Source of the DNA: Triticum aestivum
Lineage: Eukaryota; Streptophyta; Magnoliopsida; Poales; Poaceae
NCBI RefSeq assembly: GCF_018294505.1
Contig: NC_057814.1
Span: forward strand, 295,186,059 to 295,250,058
DNA length: 64,000 nt
Reading direction: 5' to 3'
The translations under genes and the position numbers were made by a program. This document shows, piece by piece, positions 46,801 through 56,850 of the stretch (positions are counted from its first letter, which is position 1; every line of letters starts with the position of its first letter). The notes under the pieces are model-generated. The model was not told the origin of the DNA. It did not search any database and was given only the letters and a program-made list of their open reading frames with translations.

Positions 46801-47893
46801 AGGAACGTGTGAGGGTGCTACGGGTTCCTGGCGTTGCGGTGAAGCTAATGGCTACGGTGATGCGGCCGTTGGATGGCCGGAGCCTCGTCGGCGACGAGCT
46901 CGTGCGGCGGCGCGTACGGGTGAGCTTCGTGCGGTGGCTACAGAGCTCGAGAGAGAGAGAGAGAGGAGAGGATGGGAAGGTGGCCATGCTCACGGCGGTT
47001 GCGACGGAGCAGGCGGCGAGGTCGGAGACGAGCTGTAGCAGTGGCGACGGCGGAGGGGATCTCCGACGGTGAGCGGCGAAGGCGAGGTCGGTGGCGAAGC
47101 TTCGGGGCAACCGAGCGCTCGGGGCTCAGCTTGCTCGAAGGAGTGGGCGACGGCGGTGCTGTAGGACATGGTGGAGTGGCGCGAGGTCGACGGTGGGCGC
47201 GGTTACTCCGGTGAGGTGTCTGCGGCGGCGTCGGCCATGGTGGGGAGAAGGCGAGGGAGAGGCAATGGGGGAGAATGACGGTGTCCAGAGGCTCGGGGCG
47301 CGTCGAGGGAGGTCGGCCAGCGCATCCGCGGCGAGGGCGGCAAGCAGCTCTCGCTGGCGTCACCTCTCTGCCTGCTCTGGCAAGAGCAGGCAGCTGACTG
47401 GCGCGGGCCAGCACAGTGCTGGGCCGCCAGGTGGGCTGCCAGGTGAGTTTCTCTGCCTTCTGTTTTTTTCTCTTTTTATTTATTTCTGTACTGTGTTTTG
47501 AAATAGTAAAAATACTATTTCATTTGGAAAAATCCTGAAAATATTCTGGGGCACCTTTGAGATTATTCCCAACAGCCTAAAAATACCTTCAAGATTATTT
47601 GGGCATTTGAAAATATTTATAGCATTTAAAATGCCCAAATGCAAATACTTATGGCTTGTGCAAAAATCCAAGATGGCCTCCAAAAATATGAAACCATTTT
47701 TGGCAGAGGTTTTAGCCAAGACCAAAAGGTGGTGAACATTTATGGAGGGCATTTCAGGTTCATTGAAAAGAATTTTAGTAAACCCTAGTTGTTCCAGGGG
47801 GGTGCTGGGGGTTTCTGGCATCCCCATTTCAGGTTTCTGTGAAATATAGACATGATGCAACACTCTAATGCATGAACTAACTAGGATGTGACA
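43888..47893 (-). mobile_element. Solo LTR (4006 bp) of another long-LTR family
   Basis: The plus strand starts TGTCAGGACCCC and ends GGATGTGACA. It is flanked by perfect agaac duplications (43883-43887, 47894-47898). No internal domain is present. It contains CCCTGCAGGGGTGTAC near 45142, a GC-rich block (46570-47450) with low-complexity frames, and an A-rich tract on the minus strand just upstream of it near 47470-47490. Layout parallels the long LTR at 18904, so minus orientation is inferred. Short ORFs (45780-46046, 46599-47072) have no recognisable product. Confidence 0.8.
44157..44352. repeat. Diverged tandem repeat in the solo LTR
   Basis: A CCGGGCTGTAGCA..GGGCTAACAGGACTCCGG unit, about 37 bp, occurs at about 44158 and 44195. 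A more diverged copy lies at about 44305-44350 (GGGCTAGCAGGACTCCGG then CCGGGCTGTAGCGG). Confidence 0.8.
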
Positions 47894-47898
47894 AGAAC

Positions 47899-48172
47899 GT
47901 TCATCACCCGCTCACGAAGCGAAACAAGAGGGGTGCGCCGGAGGAGGTGGGAGTGCCGGATTGTAAAACAGACAGCGGGGAAAATGCTCGGATGCAAGAG
48001 ACGAACACGTATGCAAATGCAATGCACATGATGACATGATATGAGATGCATGACATGAAAAAAATGAAAAACGACAAACAAAACCAGACCATGAAGGCAA
48101 TATCATAACACATAGCCGAAAATGGCAAGAGTCGGAGTTACAAATATGGCAAGTTACATCCGGGGTGTTACA
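47899..48172 (-). mobile_element. LARD LTR L2, part 2
   Basis: Resumes at GTTCATCACCCGCTCACG and matches 36099-36372 to the terminal GGGTGTTACA. The gttgg duplication follows at 48173-48177. Confidence 0.85.
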
Positions 48173-48177
48173 GTTGG

Positions 48178-48684
48178 ACTGGGAGTCCAAGTAGGACTCC
48201 CCCCTTTGGTGCGCCCCCTTGGGCCGGCCACCTCCTCCTCCCCTCCTTTATATACGTGGGCAGGGGGCACCACAAAGGCATAATAGTTGTTTATTAGCCG
48301 TGTGCGATGGTCCCCTCCATAGTTTACTCCTCCGATCATTGCGTCGTAGTGCTTAGGTGAAGCCCTGTGCGGATCACATCACCATCACCGTCATCACGCC
48401 GTCGTGCTGACGGAACTCTCCCTCGACCCTCTACTGGATCAAGAGTTCGAGGGACGTCATCGAGCTGAACGTGTGCTGAACACGGAGGTGCCATACATTC
48501 GGTACTTGGATCGGTTGGATCGTGAAGATGTTCGACTACATCAACTGCGTTAACCTAACGCTTCCGCTTTCGGTTTACAAGGGTACGTGGACACACTCTC
48601 CCCGTCTCGTTGCTATGCATCTCCTCGATAGATCTTGCGTGATCGTACGAATTTTTTTGAAATTGCATGCTACGTTACCCAACA
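48178..48684 (+). mobile_element. Angela-1 3' LTR, part 2
   Basis: Continues ACTGGGAGTCCAAGTAGG, matching 23385 onward, with TATA-like TTTATATACG near 48247. Ends TACGTTACCCAACA. Confidence 0.9.
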
Positions 48685-49131
48685 CAACGGGCGATTGGCC
48701 AAATACCCCGGAGTGCTTAGGATGTAGACCGGCGGGGACCTCTCTGCTGAGCCTAGGTAGGGCTGCAATGTGTTGATCTTCCGAGGCCGGGCATTGACTT
48801 AGAAAAGTCTGTCCGACCAGAGTAATCAAGTGTGTTGGGTAACGTGTTGCACCCCTGCAGGGAAGTTATCTATTCGAATAGCGTGTCCAGTGTAACGGAT
48901 GTTCAGACTTGTATCCTAATCTATTACAACTAGAATTGGATACTTGAGATATGTGATGGATATGTTGGCTCCGGGATTGCTTTCTCACAGGGAGTTGAGG
49001 AAGGATCTCTGGGCGTTAATGCTACAACATGTTTGATAAATGTAAGCTGCTATTCTATACTCTTCTGAATCCTGCAAGATGCATGGAGCTGCTTGAAGAT
49101 GCTAGTCTTTGATAGGCTAGGCCTTCCCTTC
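48685..49131 (+). mobile_element. Long non-coding LTR, second segment
   Basis: Continues the LTR interrupted at 22141. It carries CACCCCTGCAGGG near 48851, the complement of the motif in the two other long LTRs, and a nearby TATTCGAATAG. It is interrupted again at 49132 by a gypsy element. Its end lies beyond the window. Confidence 0.6.
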
Positions 49132-49850
49132 TGTCGGCGTCCTGGGAACGGGGGTCCCCAGACTTGCCTGCCTGCGGCCCACGGCGTGGCTCCACCAGCG
49201 GCCCTGTATGGCCCATCTTCACCAGCAAACACTCAAGACCCTCGCGAGGGGCCAAGTCTCGCGAGGCGGATGACTCAAGACCTCCTCGGGACGGCCTCAC
49301 TAAGCTGACTCGTGAGGGGTGGAGAGATCAAGGCAAGGGATACCTCGCGAGGTTCCTATGAGGCAAGCCATGACGACTGGAGCCAGAGGCAGGTGCCAGC
49401 GCGCATAGTGTCCTTGTTTCCTCTTTGGTGCTAAAGGGGCAAGCGCAGGTGAGGAGTCCCGAGGCATCAAGCAAAGGTTTCCATATCGGTGCAATGAGAC
49501 CAAGACCAGTAGGACGACAAGGCGGAGGTCACCGTGAAGCCCAAGACAGTTTCACCACCAGAGCCTTTGGCAGGCGAAGACCACCTTTAGTCAGGATAAC
49601 TTGTACTACTTGTCGCCCTTTGAATTTGGCCGTTGTTGGATCCCTTCCTGCTCAATATTTGGGGAGAGGACCAGGGCCTCTATAAATAGGACTAGCCACC
49701 ACCATAGAGGAAGGATCATTCAGATCATCCTCATCCACACAAGTTCACCAAGCACAAGAGCACCTCTCCTCAGGAGGCTATTCTTCCCTTGTAACTGTTC
49801 ATCCTCAGCCCAAGAGGCAATCCACCGGACCACACTGGAGTAGGGTATTA
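49132..49850 (+). mobile_element. Gypsy-2 5' LTR, part 1
   Basis: Starts TGTCGGCGTCCTGG. Three perfect CTCGCGAG palindromes lie at 49241, 49258 and 49344. TATA box TCTATAAATAGG is at 49678-49689. Interrupted at 49851 by Angela-2; part 2 is 58568-58731. Confidence 0.9.
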
Positions 49851-51555
49851 TGTTGGAAATATGCCCTAGAGGCAATAATAAATGGTTATTATTATATTTC
49901 TTTGTTCATGGTAATTGTCTATTGTTCATGCTATAATTGTGTTATCGGGAAATTGTAATGCATGTGTGAATACATAGACCACAACGTGTCCCTAGTAAGC
50001 CTCTAGTTGACTAGCTCGTTGATCAACAGATAGTCATGGTTTCCTGACTATGGACATTGGATGTCATTGATAACGGGATCACATCATTAGGAGAATGATG
50101 TGATGGACAAGACCCAATCCTAAGCATAGCTCAAAGATCGTGTAGTTCGTTTGCTAGAGGTTTTCCCATGTCAAGTATCTTCTCCTTAGACCATGAGATT
50201 GTGCAACTCCCGGATACCGTAGGAGTACTTTGGGTGTGCCAAACATCATAACGTAACTGAGTGACCATAAAGGTACACTACGGGTATCACCGGAAGTGTC
50301 TGTTGGGTTGGCACGGATCGAGACTGGGATTTGTCACTCCGTATGACGGAGAGGTATCTCTAGGCCCACTCGGTAATGCATCATCATAATGAGCTCAATG
50401 TGACTAAGGAGTTAGTCACGGGATCATGCATTGCGGTACGAGTAAAGAGACTTACCGGTAACGAGATTGAACAAGGTATTGGGATACCGACGATCGAATC
50501 TCGGGCAAGTAACATACCGATTGACAAAGGGAATTGTATACGGGATTGATTGAATTCTCGACATCGTGGTTCATCCAATGAGATCATCGTGGAACATGTG
50601 GGAGCCAACATGGGTATCCAGATCCCGCTGTTGGTTATTGACCGGAAAGGCGTCTCGGTCATGTCTGCATGTCTCCCGAACCCGTAGGGTCTACACACTT
50701 AAGGTTCGGTGACGCTAGGGTTGTAGAGATATGAGTATGCGGAAACCCGAAAGTTTTTCGGAGTCCCGGATGAAATCTCGGACGTCACGAGGAGTTCTGG
50801 AATGGTCCGGAGGTGAAGAATTATATATAGGAAGTCCAGTTTCGGCCACCGGGAAAGTTTCGGGGGTTATCGGTATTGTACCGGGACCACCGGAAGGGTC
50901 CCGGGGGTCCACCGGGTGGGGCCACCTATCCCGGAGGGCCCCATGGGCTGAAGTGGGAAGGGAACCAACCCTTAGTGGGCTGGGGCGCCCCCCATGGGCC
51001 TCCCCCCTGCGCCTAGGGTTGGAAACCCTAGGGTGGGGGGCGCCCCACTTGACTTGGGGGGAAGTTTCCCCCCTTGGCCGCCGCCCCCCATAGATGGATT
51101 CTTGGCCGGCGCCCCCCCTCCCAGGGGGCCTATATAAAGGGGGGGAGGGAGGGCAGCAATAACACAGCCTTTGGCGCCTCCCTCCTCCCGTGCAACACCT
51201 CTCCCTCTCGCAGAAGCTTGGCGAAGCCCTGCCAAGATCCCGCTACATCCACCACCACGCCGTCGTGCTGCTGGATCTCCATCAACCTCTCCTTCCCCCT
51301 TGCTGGATCAAGAAGGAGGAGACTTCGCTGCTCCGTACGTGTGTTGAACGCGGAGGTGCCGTCCGTTCGGCACTCGGTCATCGGTGATTTGGATCACGAC
51401 GAGTACGACTCCATCAACCTCGTTCATTGGAACGCTTCCGCTCGCGATCTACAAGGGTATGTAGATGCACTCCTTTCCCCTCGTTGGTAGTATACTCCAT
51501 AGATGGATCTTGGTGATGCGTAGGAAATTTTAAAATTCTGCTACGATCCCCAACA
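49851..51555 (+). mobile_element. Angela-2 5' LTR (1705 bp)
   Basis: Starts TGTTGGAAATATGCCC and ends CGATCCCCAACA. TATA box CCTATATAAAG lies near 51129-51139. I count about 21 differences from the 3' LTR in the first 550 bases, fewer later. Confidence 0.9.
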
Positions 51556-51575
51556 GTGGCATCATGAGCCAGGCC
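51556..51575 (+). other. Angela-2 primer-binding site
   Basis: GTGGCATCATGAGCCAGG follows the LTR, a degenerate initiator-Met tRNA complement as in related elements. Confidence 0.65.
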
Positions 51576-52852
51576 TATGCGTAGTTACTATGCACGAGTA
51601 GAACACAAAGCAGTTGTGGGCGTAGATGTTGCCAATTCTTCTTGCCGCTACTAGTCTTATCTTGTTTCGGCGGTGTTGTGGGATGAAGTGGCCCGGACCG
51701 ACCTTACACGTACGCTTACGTGAGACAGGTTCCACCGACTGACATGCACTAGTTGCATAAGGTGGCTAGCGGGTGTCTGTCTCTCCCACTTTAGTCGGAG
51801 CGGATTCGATGAAAAGGGTCCTTATGAAGGGTAAATAGAAATTGGCATATCACGTTGTGGTTTTACGTAGGTAAGAAACGTTCTTGCTAGAAACCTATAC
51901 AAGCCACGTAAAAACTTGCAACAACAATTAGAGGACGTCTAACTTGTTTTTGCAGCATGTGCTATGTGATGTGATATGGCCAGAAGATGTGATGAATGAT
52001 ATATGTGATGTATGAGATTGATCATATTCTTGTAATAGGAATCACGACTTGCATGTCGATGAGTATGACAACCGGCAGGAGCCATAGGAGTTGTCTTTAT
52101 TATTTTGTATGACCTGCGTGTCATTGAATAATGCCATGTAAATTACTTTACTTTTTTGCTAAACGCGTTAGCCATATAAGTAGAAGTAATCGTTGGCGTG
52201 ACAACTTCATGAAGACACAATGATGGAGATCATGGTGTCATGCCGGTGACGAAGATGATCATGGTGCCCCAAAGATGGAGATCAAAGGAGCAAAATGATA
52301 TTGGGCATATCATGTCACTATTTGATTGCATGTGATGTTTATCATGTTTTGCATCTTATTTGCTTAGAACGACAGTAGTAAGTAAGATGATCCCTTATGA
52401 TAATTTCAAGAAAGTGTTCCCCCTAACTGTGCACCGTTGCGATGGTTCGTTGTTTCGAAGCACCACGTGATGATCGGGTGTGATAGATTCTAACGTTCGC
52501 ATACAATGGGTGTTGACGAGCCTAGCATGTACAGACATGGCCTCGGAACACACGCAATACACTTAGGTTGACTTGACGAGCCTAGCATGTACAGACATGG
52601 CCTTGGAACACGGAGGACCGAAAGGTCGAGCATGAGTCGTATAGAAGATACGATCAACATGGAGATGTTCACCGATCTTGACTAGTCCGTCTCACGTGAT
52701 GATCGGACACGGCCTAGTTAACTCGGATCATGTTTCACTTAGATGACTAGAGGGATGTCTATCTGAGCGGGAGTTCATTGAATAATTTGATTATATGAAC
52801 TTAATTATCATGAACTTAGTCTAAAATCTTTACAATATGTCTTGTAGATCAA
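51576..52852 (+). other. Angela-2 untranslated leader
   Basis: About 1.3 kb without convincing ORFs. It contains a tandem duplication of about 59 bp: TTGACGAGCCTAGCATGTAC with its following GACATGGCC occurs near 52513 and 52572. Angela-1 has the unit once (near 24838). Confidence 0.65.
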
Positions 52853-53428
52853 ATGACCCACGTTGTCCTCAACTTCAACGCGTTCCTAGAGAAAACCAAG
52901 ATGAAAGATGATGGCAGCAACTATACGGACTGGGTCCGGAACCTGAGGATCATCCTCATAGCTGCCAAGAAAGATTATGTCCTAGAAGCACCGCTAGGTG
53001 AAGCACCAATCCCAGAGAACCAAGACGTTATGAACGCTTGGCAATCATGTGCTGATGATTACTCCCTCGTTCAGTGCGGCATGCTTTACAGCTTAGAACC
53101 GGGTCTCCAAAAGCATTTTGAGAAACATGGAGCATATGAGATGTTCGAAGAGCTGAAAATGGTTTTCCAAGCTCATGCCCGGGTCGAGAGATATGAAGTC
53201 TCCGACAAGTTCTTCAGCTGTAAAATGGAGGAAAATAGTTCTGTTAGTGAGCACATACTCAGAATGTCTGGGTTGCACAACCGCTTGTCTCAGCTGGGAG
53301 TTAATCTCCCGGATGACGCGGTCATTGACAGAATCCTTCAGTCGCTTCCACCAAGCTACAAGAGCTTTGTGATGAACTTCAATATGCAGGGGATGGAAAG
53401 ACCATTCCCGAGGTATATTCAATGCTGA
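52853..53428 (+). pseudogene. Angela-2 gag (frameshifted at its end)
   Basis: The ATG at 52853 opens MTHVVLNFNAFLEKTKMK, then DDGSNYTDWVRNLRIILIAA and the gag core to LQSLPPSYKSFVMNFNMQGM. One A is missing in the GGAAAGACC at about 53396-53404, compared with GGAAAAGACA in Angela-1. The frame therefore shifts and stops at 53426-53428. The natural product is a gag-pol polyprotein; here gag is separated from its zinc knuckle, which lies in the next frame. Confidence 0.85.
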
Positions 53429-56361
53429 AATCAGCGGAGGTGGAGATCAAAAAGGAACATCAAGTGTTGATGGTTAATAAAACCACTAAGTTCAAGAAGG
53501 GCAAGGGTAAGAAGAACTTCAAGAAGGACGGCAAGGGAGTTGCCGCGCCCGGTAAGCTAGTTACTGGGAAGAAGCCAAGGAATGGACCCAAGCCTGAGAC
53601 TGAGTGCTTTTATTGCAAGGGAAGTGGTCACTGGAAGCGGAACTGCCCTAAATACTTAGCGGACAAGAAGGCCGGCAACACCAAAGGTATATGTGATATA
53701 CATGTAATTGATGTGTACCTTACCAGTACTCGTAGTAGCTCCTGGGTATTTGATACCGGTGCGGTTGCTCATATTTGTAACTCAAAACAGGAACTGCGGA
53801 ATAAACGGAGACTGGCAAAGGACAAGGTGACGATGGGCATCGGGAATGGTTCCAAGGTCGATGTGATCACCATCGGCACGCTACCTCTGCATCTACCTAC
53901 GGGATTAGTTTTAAACCTCAATAATTGTTATTTAGTGCCAGCTTTGAGCATGAACATTGTATCTGGATCTCGTTTAATTCGAGATGGCTACTCATTTAAA
54001 TCCGAGAATAATGGTTGTTCTATTTATATGAGAGATATGTTTTATGGTCATGCCCCGCTGGTCAATGGTTTATTCTTGATGAATCTCGAACATGATGTTA
54101 CACATATTCATAGTGTGAATACCAAAAGATGTAAAGTTGATAACGATAGTCCCACATACTTGTGGCACTGCCGCCTTGGTCACATTGGTGTCAAGCGCAT
54201 GAAGAAGCTCCATGCAGATGGACTTTTGGAGTCTGTTGATTACGAATCATTTGACACGTGCGAACCATGCCTCATGGGTAAGATGACCAAGACTCCGTTC
54301 TCCGGAACAATGAAGCGAGCAACCAATTTATTGGAAATCATACATACCGATGTATGCGGTCCAATGAGTGTTGAGGCTCGCGGAGGATATCGTTATGTTC
54401 TCACTCTCACTGATGACTTAAGTAGATATGGATATGTCTACCTAATGAAACACAAGTCTGAAACCTTTGAAAAGTTCAAGGAATTTCAGAGTGAGGTTGA
54501 GAATCAACGTGACAGGAAAATAAAATTCTTACGATCAGATCGTGGTGGAGAATATTTAAGTCACGAATTTGGTGCGCACTTAAGGAAATGTGGAATCGTT
54601 TCACAACTCACGCCGCCTGGAACACCTCAGCGAAACGGTGTGTCCGAACATCGTAATCGCACTCTATTGGATATGGTGCGATCTATGATGTCTCTTACCG
54701 ATTTACCGCTCTCATTTTGGGGCTATGCTTTAGAGACTGCCGCATTCACTTTAAATAGGGCTCCGTCGAAATCCGTTGAGACGACACCGTATGAATTATG
54801 GTTTGGGAAGAAACCTAAGCTGTCGTTTCTAAAAGTTTGGGGATGCGATGCTTATGTCAAGAAACTTCAACCTGAAAAGCTTGAACCCAAGTCGGAGAAA
54901 TGCGTCTTCATAGGATACCCTAAGGAAACTATTGGGTATACCTTCTACCTCAGATCCGAAGGCAAGATCTTCGTTGCCAAGAACGGGTCCTTTCTGGAGA
55001 AAGAGTTTCTCTCGAAGGAAGTAAGTGGGACGAAAGTGGAACTTGATGAGGTGATAGTCACCCCTTCCGTACCGGAAAGTAGCGCAGCACGGGAAGATGT
55101 TCCTGTGGTGCCTACACCGACTGAGGAGGAAGTTAATGATGATGATCATGAAGCTTCGGATCAAGTTACTGCTGAACTTCGTAGGTCCACAAGGACACGT
55201 TCCGCACCAGAGTGGTACGGCAAACCTGTCCTGGAAATCATGTTGTTAGACAACGGTGAACCTTTGAACTATGAAGAAGCGATGGCGGGCCCGGATTCCG
55301 ACAAATGGCTAGAAGCCAAGAAATCCGAGATAGGATCCATGTATGAAAACGAAGTATGGACTTTGACTGACTTGCCCGATGATCGGCGAGCCATAGAAAA
55401 TAAATGGATCTTTAAGAAGAAGACAGACGCGGATGGTAATGTGACCATCTATAAGGCTCGACTTGTCGCTAAGGGTTATCGACAAGTTCAAGGGGTTGAC
55501 TACGATGAGACTTTCTCACCCGTAGCGAAGCTGAAGTCCGTCCGAATCATGTTAGCAATTGCCGCATACTATGATTATGAGATATGGCAGATGGATGTCA
55601 AAACGGCATTCCTTAATGGCTTCCTTAAGGAAGAATTGTATATGATGCAGCCGGAAGGTTTTGTCGATCCTAAGAATGCTAACAAAGTATGCAAGCTCCA
55701 GCGCTCAATCTATGGGCTGGTGCAAGCATCTCAGAGTTGGAACATTCGCTTTGATGAGATGATCAAAGCGTTTGGGTTTACACAGACTTATGGAGAAGCC
55801 TGTGTTTACAAGAAAGTGAGTGGGAGCTCTATAGCATTTCTCTTATTGTATGTGGATGACATACTATTGATTGGAAATGATATAGAATTCTTGGAAAGTA
55901 TAAAGGCCTATTTGAATAAGTGTTTTTCAATGAAGGACCTTGGAGAAGCTCCTTATATATTGGGCATCAAGATCTATAGAGATAGATCAAGACGCCTCAT
56001 TGGTCTTTCACAGAGTACGTACCTTGACAAGATATTGAAGAAGTTCAATATGGATCAGTCCAAGAAGGGGTTCTTGCCTGTATTGCAAGGTGTGCAATTG
56101 AGCACGGCTCAATGCCCGACCACGGCAGAAGATAGAGAAAAGATGAGTGTCATCCCCTATGCCTCGGCCATAGGGTCTATTATGTATGCCATGCTGTGTA
56201 CCAAACCTGATGTAAACCTTGCCGTAAGTTTGGTAGGAAGGTACCAAAGTAATCCCGGCATGGAACACTGGACAGCGGTCAAGAATATCCTGAAGTACCT
56301 GAAGAGGACTAAGGATATGTTTCTCGTTTATGGAGGTGACGAAGGGTTACGTCAATGCTAG
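53422..56361 (+). CDS. Angela-2 pol: zinc knuckle, protease, integrase, RT (979-aa open frame)
   Basis: This is the gag C-terminus and pol in one frame; the Met at 53422 is only the first in the open frame, not a true start. Residues seen: CCHC knuckle C62-C65-H70-C75; protease DTG at 111-113; integrase zinc site H249/H254 and C280/C283; catalytic D310, D373 and E409 with 35 residues between the last two; RT D725 ([11 protein letters not shown]) and YVDD at 810-813. Domain order PR-IN-RT marks Ty1/Copia. Products would cleave the polyprotein, copy RNA to cDNA in the particle and insert it in nuclear DNA. No internal stop is present. The frame is lost at about 56342, where about 14 bp present in Angela-1 are deleted. 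Confidence 0.9.
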   Translation: MLKSAEVEIKKEHQVLMVNKTTKFKKGKGKKNFKKDGKGVAAPGKLVTGKKPRNGPKPETECFYCKGSGHWKRNCPKYLADKKAGNTKGICDIHVIDVYLTSTRSSSWVFDTGAVAHICNSKQELRNKRRLAKDKVTMGIGNGSKVDVITIGTLPLHLPTGLVLNLNNCYLVPALSMNIVSGSRLIRDGYSFKSENNGCSIYMRDMFYGHAPLVNGLFLMNLEHDVTHIHSVNTKRCKVDNDSPTYLWHCRLGHIGVKRMKKLHADGLLESVDYESFDTCEPCLMGKMTKTPFSGTMKRATNLLEIIHTDVCGPMSVEARGGYRYVLTLTDDLSRYGYVYLMKHKSETFEKFKEFQSEVENQRDRKIKFLRSDRGGEYLSHEFGAHLRKCGIVSQLTPPGTPQRNGVSEHRNRTLLDMVRSMMSLTDLPLSFWGYALETAAFTLNRAPSKSVETTPYELWFGKKPKLSFLKVWGCDAYVKKLQPEKLEPKSEKCVFIGYPKETIGYTFYLRSEGKIFVAKNGSFLEKEFLSKEVSGTKVELDEVIVTPSVPESSAAREDVPVVPTPTEEEVNDDDHEASDQVTAELRRSTRTRSAPEWYGKPVLEIMLLDNGEPLNYEEAMAGPDSDKWLEAKKSEIGSMYENEVWTLTDLPDDRRAIENKWIFKKKTDADGNVTIYKARLVAKGYRQVQGVDYDETFSPVAKLKSVRIMLAIAAYYDYEIWQMDVKTAFLNGFLKEELYMMQPEGFVDPKNANKVCKLQRSIYGLVQASQSWNIRFDEMIKAFGFTQTYGEACVYKKVSGSSIAFLLLYVDDILLIGNDIEFLESIKAYLNKCFSMKDLGEAPYILGIKIYRDRSRRLIGLSQSTYLDKILKKFNMDQSKKGFLPVLQGVQLSTAQCPTTAEDREKMSVIPYASAIGSIMYAMLCTKPDVNLAVSLVGRYQSNPGMEHWTAVKNILKYLKRTKDMFLVYGGDEGLRQC

Positions 56362-56818
56362 CTTCGACACAGATCTGGATGACTCGAAGTCACAAACCGG
56401 ATACGTGTATATTTTGAATGGAGGAGCAGTAAGCTGGTGCAGTTGCAAGCAAAGCGTCGTGGCGGGATCTACATGTGAAGCAGAGTACATGGCAGCCTCG
56501 GAGGCAGCACATGAAGCAGTCTGGATGAAGGAGATCATTATCGACCTAGGGGTGATTCCCAATGCGTCGGGCCCGATGACTCTCTTCTGTGACAACACTG
56601 GAGCTATTGCCCTTGTGAAGGAGCCCAGGTTTCACAGGAAGACCAGGCATATCAAGCGTCGCTTCAACTCCATTCGTGAAAGTGTTCAAAATGGAGACAT
56701 AGATATTTGTAAAGTACATACGGACCTGAATGTAGCAGATCCGTTGACTAAACCTCTCCCTAGAGCAAAACATGATCAACACCAGGACGCAATGGGTGTT
56801 CGATTCATCACAATGTAA
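56330..56818 (+). pseudogene. Angela-2 RNase H domain (out of frame with RT)
   Basis: The sequence continues pol in a new frame after the small deletion near 56342. It shows the RNase H acidic residues in NASFDTDLDDS, CEAEYMAASEAA and FCDNTGAIAL, and the terminal NVADPLTKPLP of Copia RNase H. It ends at TAA 56816-56818, as expected shortly before the PPT. The Met at 56330 is not a natural start. RNase H would degrade the RNA strand of the hybrid; here it is uncoupled from RT. Confidence 0.85.
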
Positions 56819-56834
56819 CTAGATTATTGACTCT

Positions 56835-56850
56835 AGTGCAAGTGGGAGAC
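56835..56850 (+). other. Angela-2 polypurine tract
   Basis: AGTGCAAGTGGGAGAC directly precedes the 3' LTR. Confidence 0.75.

Larger units (their letters stand above)
30382..48172 (-). mobile_element. Composite LARD-like element with three LTRs and two internal domains (17.8 kb)
   Basis: The plus strand begins TGTAACGCCCACG and ends GGGTGTTACA. The order is LTR piece L0 (30382-30922), internal piece I0 (30923-32330), full LTR L1 (32331-36372), internal domain I1 (36373-39937) and LTR L2 (39938-43887 plus 47899-48172). It is minus-oriented, because a Met-tRNA-type PBS lies next to 39938 and to 32331 on the minus strand. No gag or pol is encoded. About 4-kb LTRs with a 3.6-kb conserved non-coding internal domain fit the LARD class (large retrotransposon derivatives, Sukkula type). 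One perfect 5-bp duplication flanks the whole array. Confidence 0.75.
22142..48684 (+). mobile_element. Angela/BARE1/WIS-group Copia element 1 (whole, including nested insertions)
   Basis: The element has a 5' LTR at 22142-23893, PBS, a decayed gag-pol (25126-29100), PPT, and a 3' LTR at 29138-30381 continuing at 48178-48684. Flanks are caaca (22137-22141) and caacg (48685-48689), a target-site duplication with one mismatch. Without the LARD insertion it is about 8.75 kb, the normal size of the group. It lies in the long LTR that starts at 18904. Confidence 0.85.
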
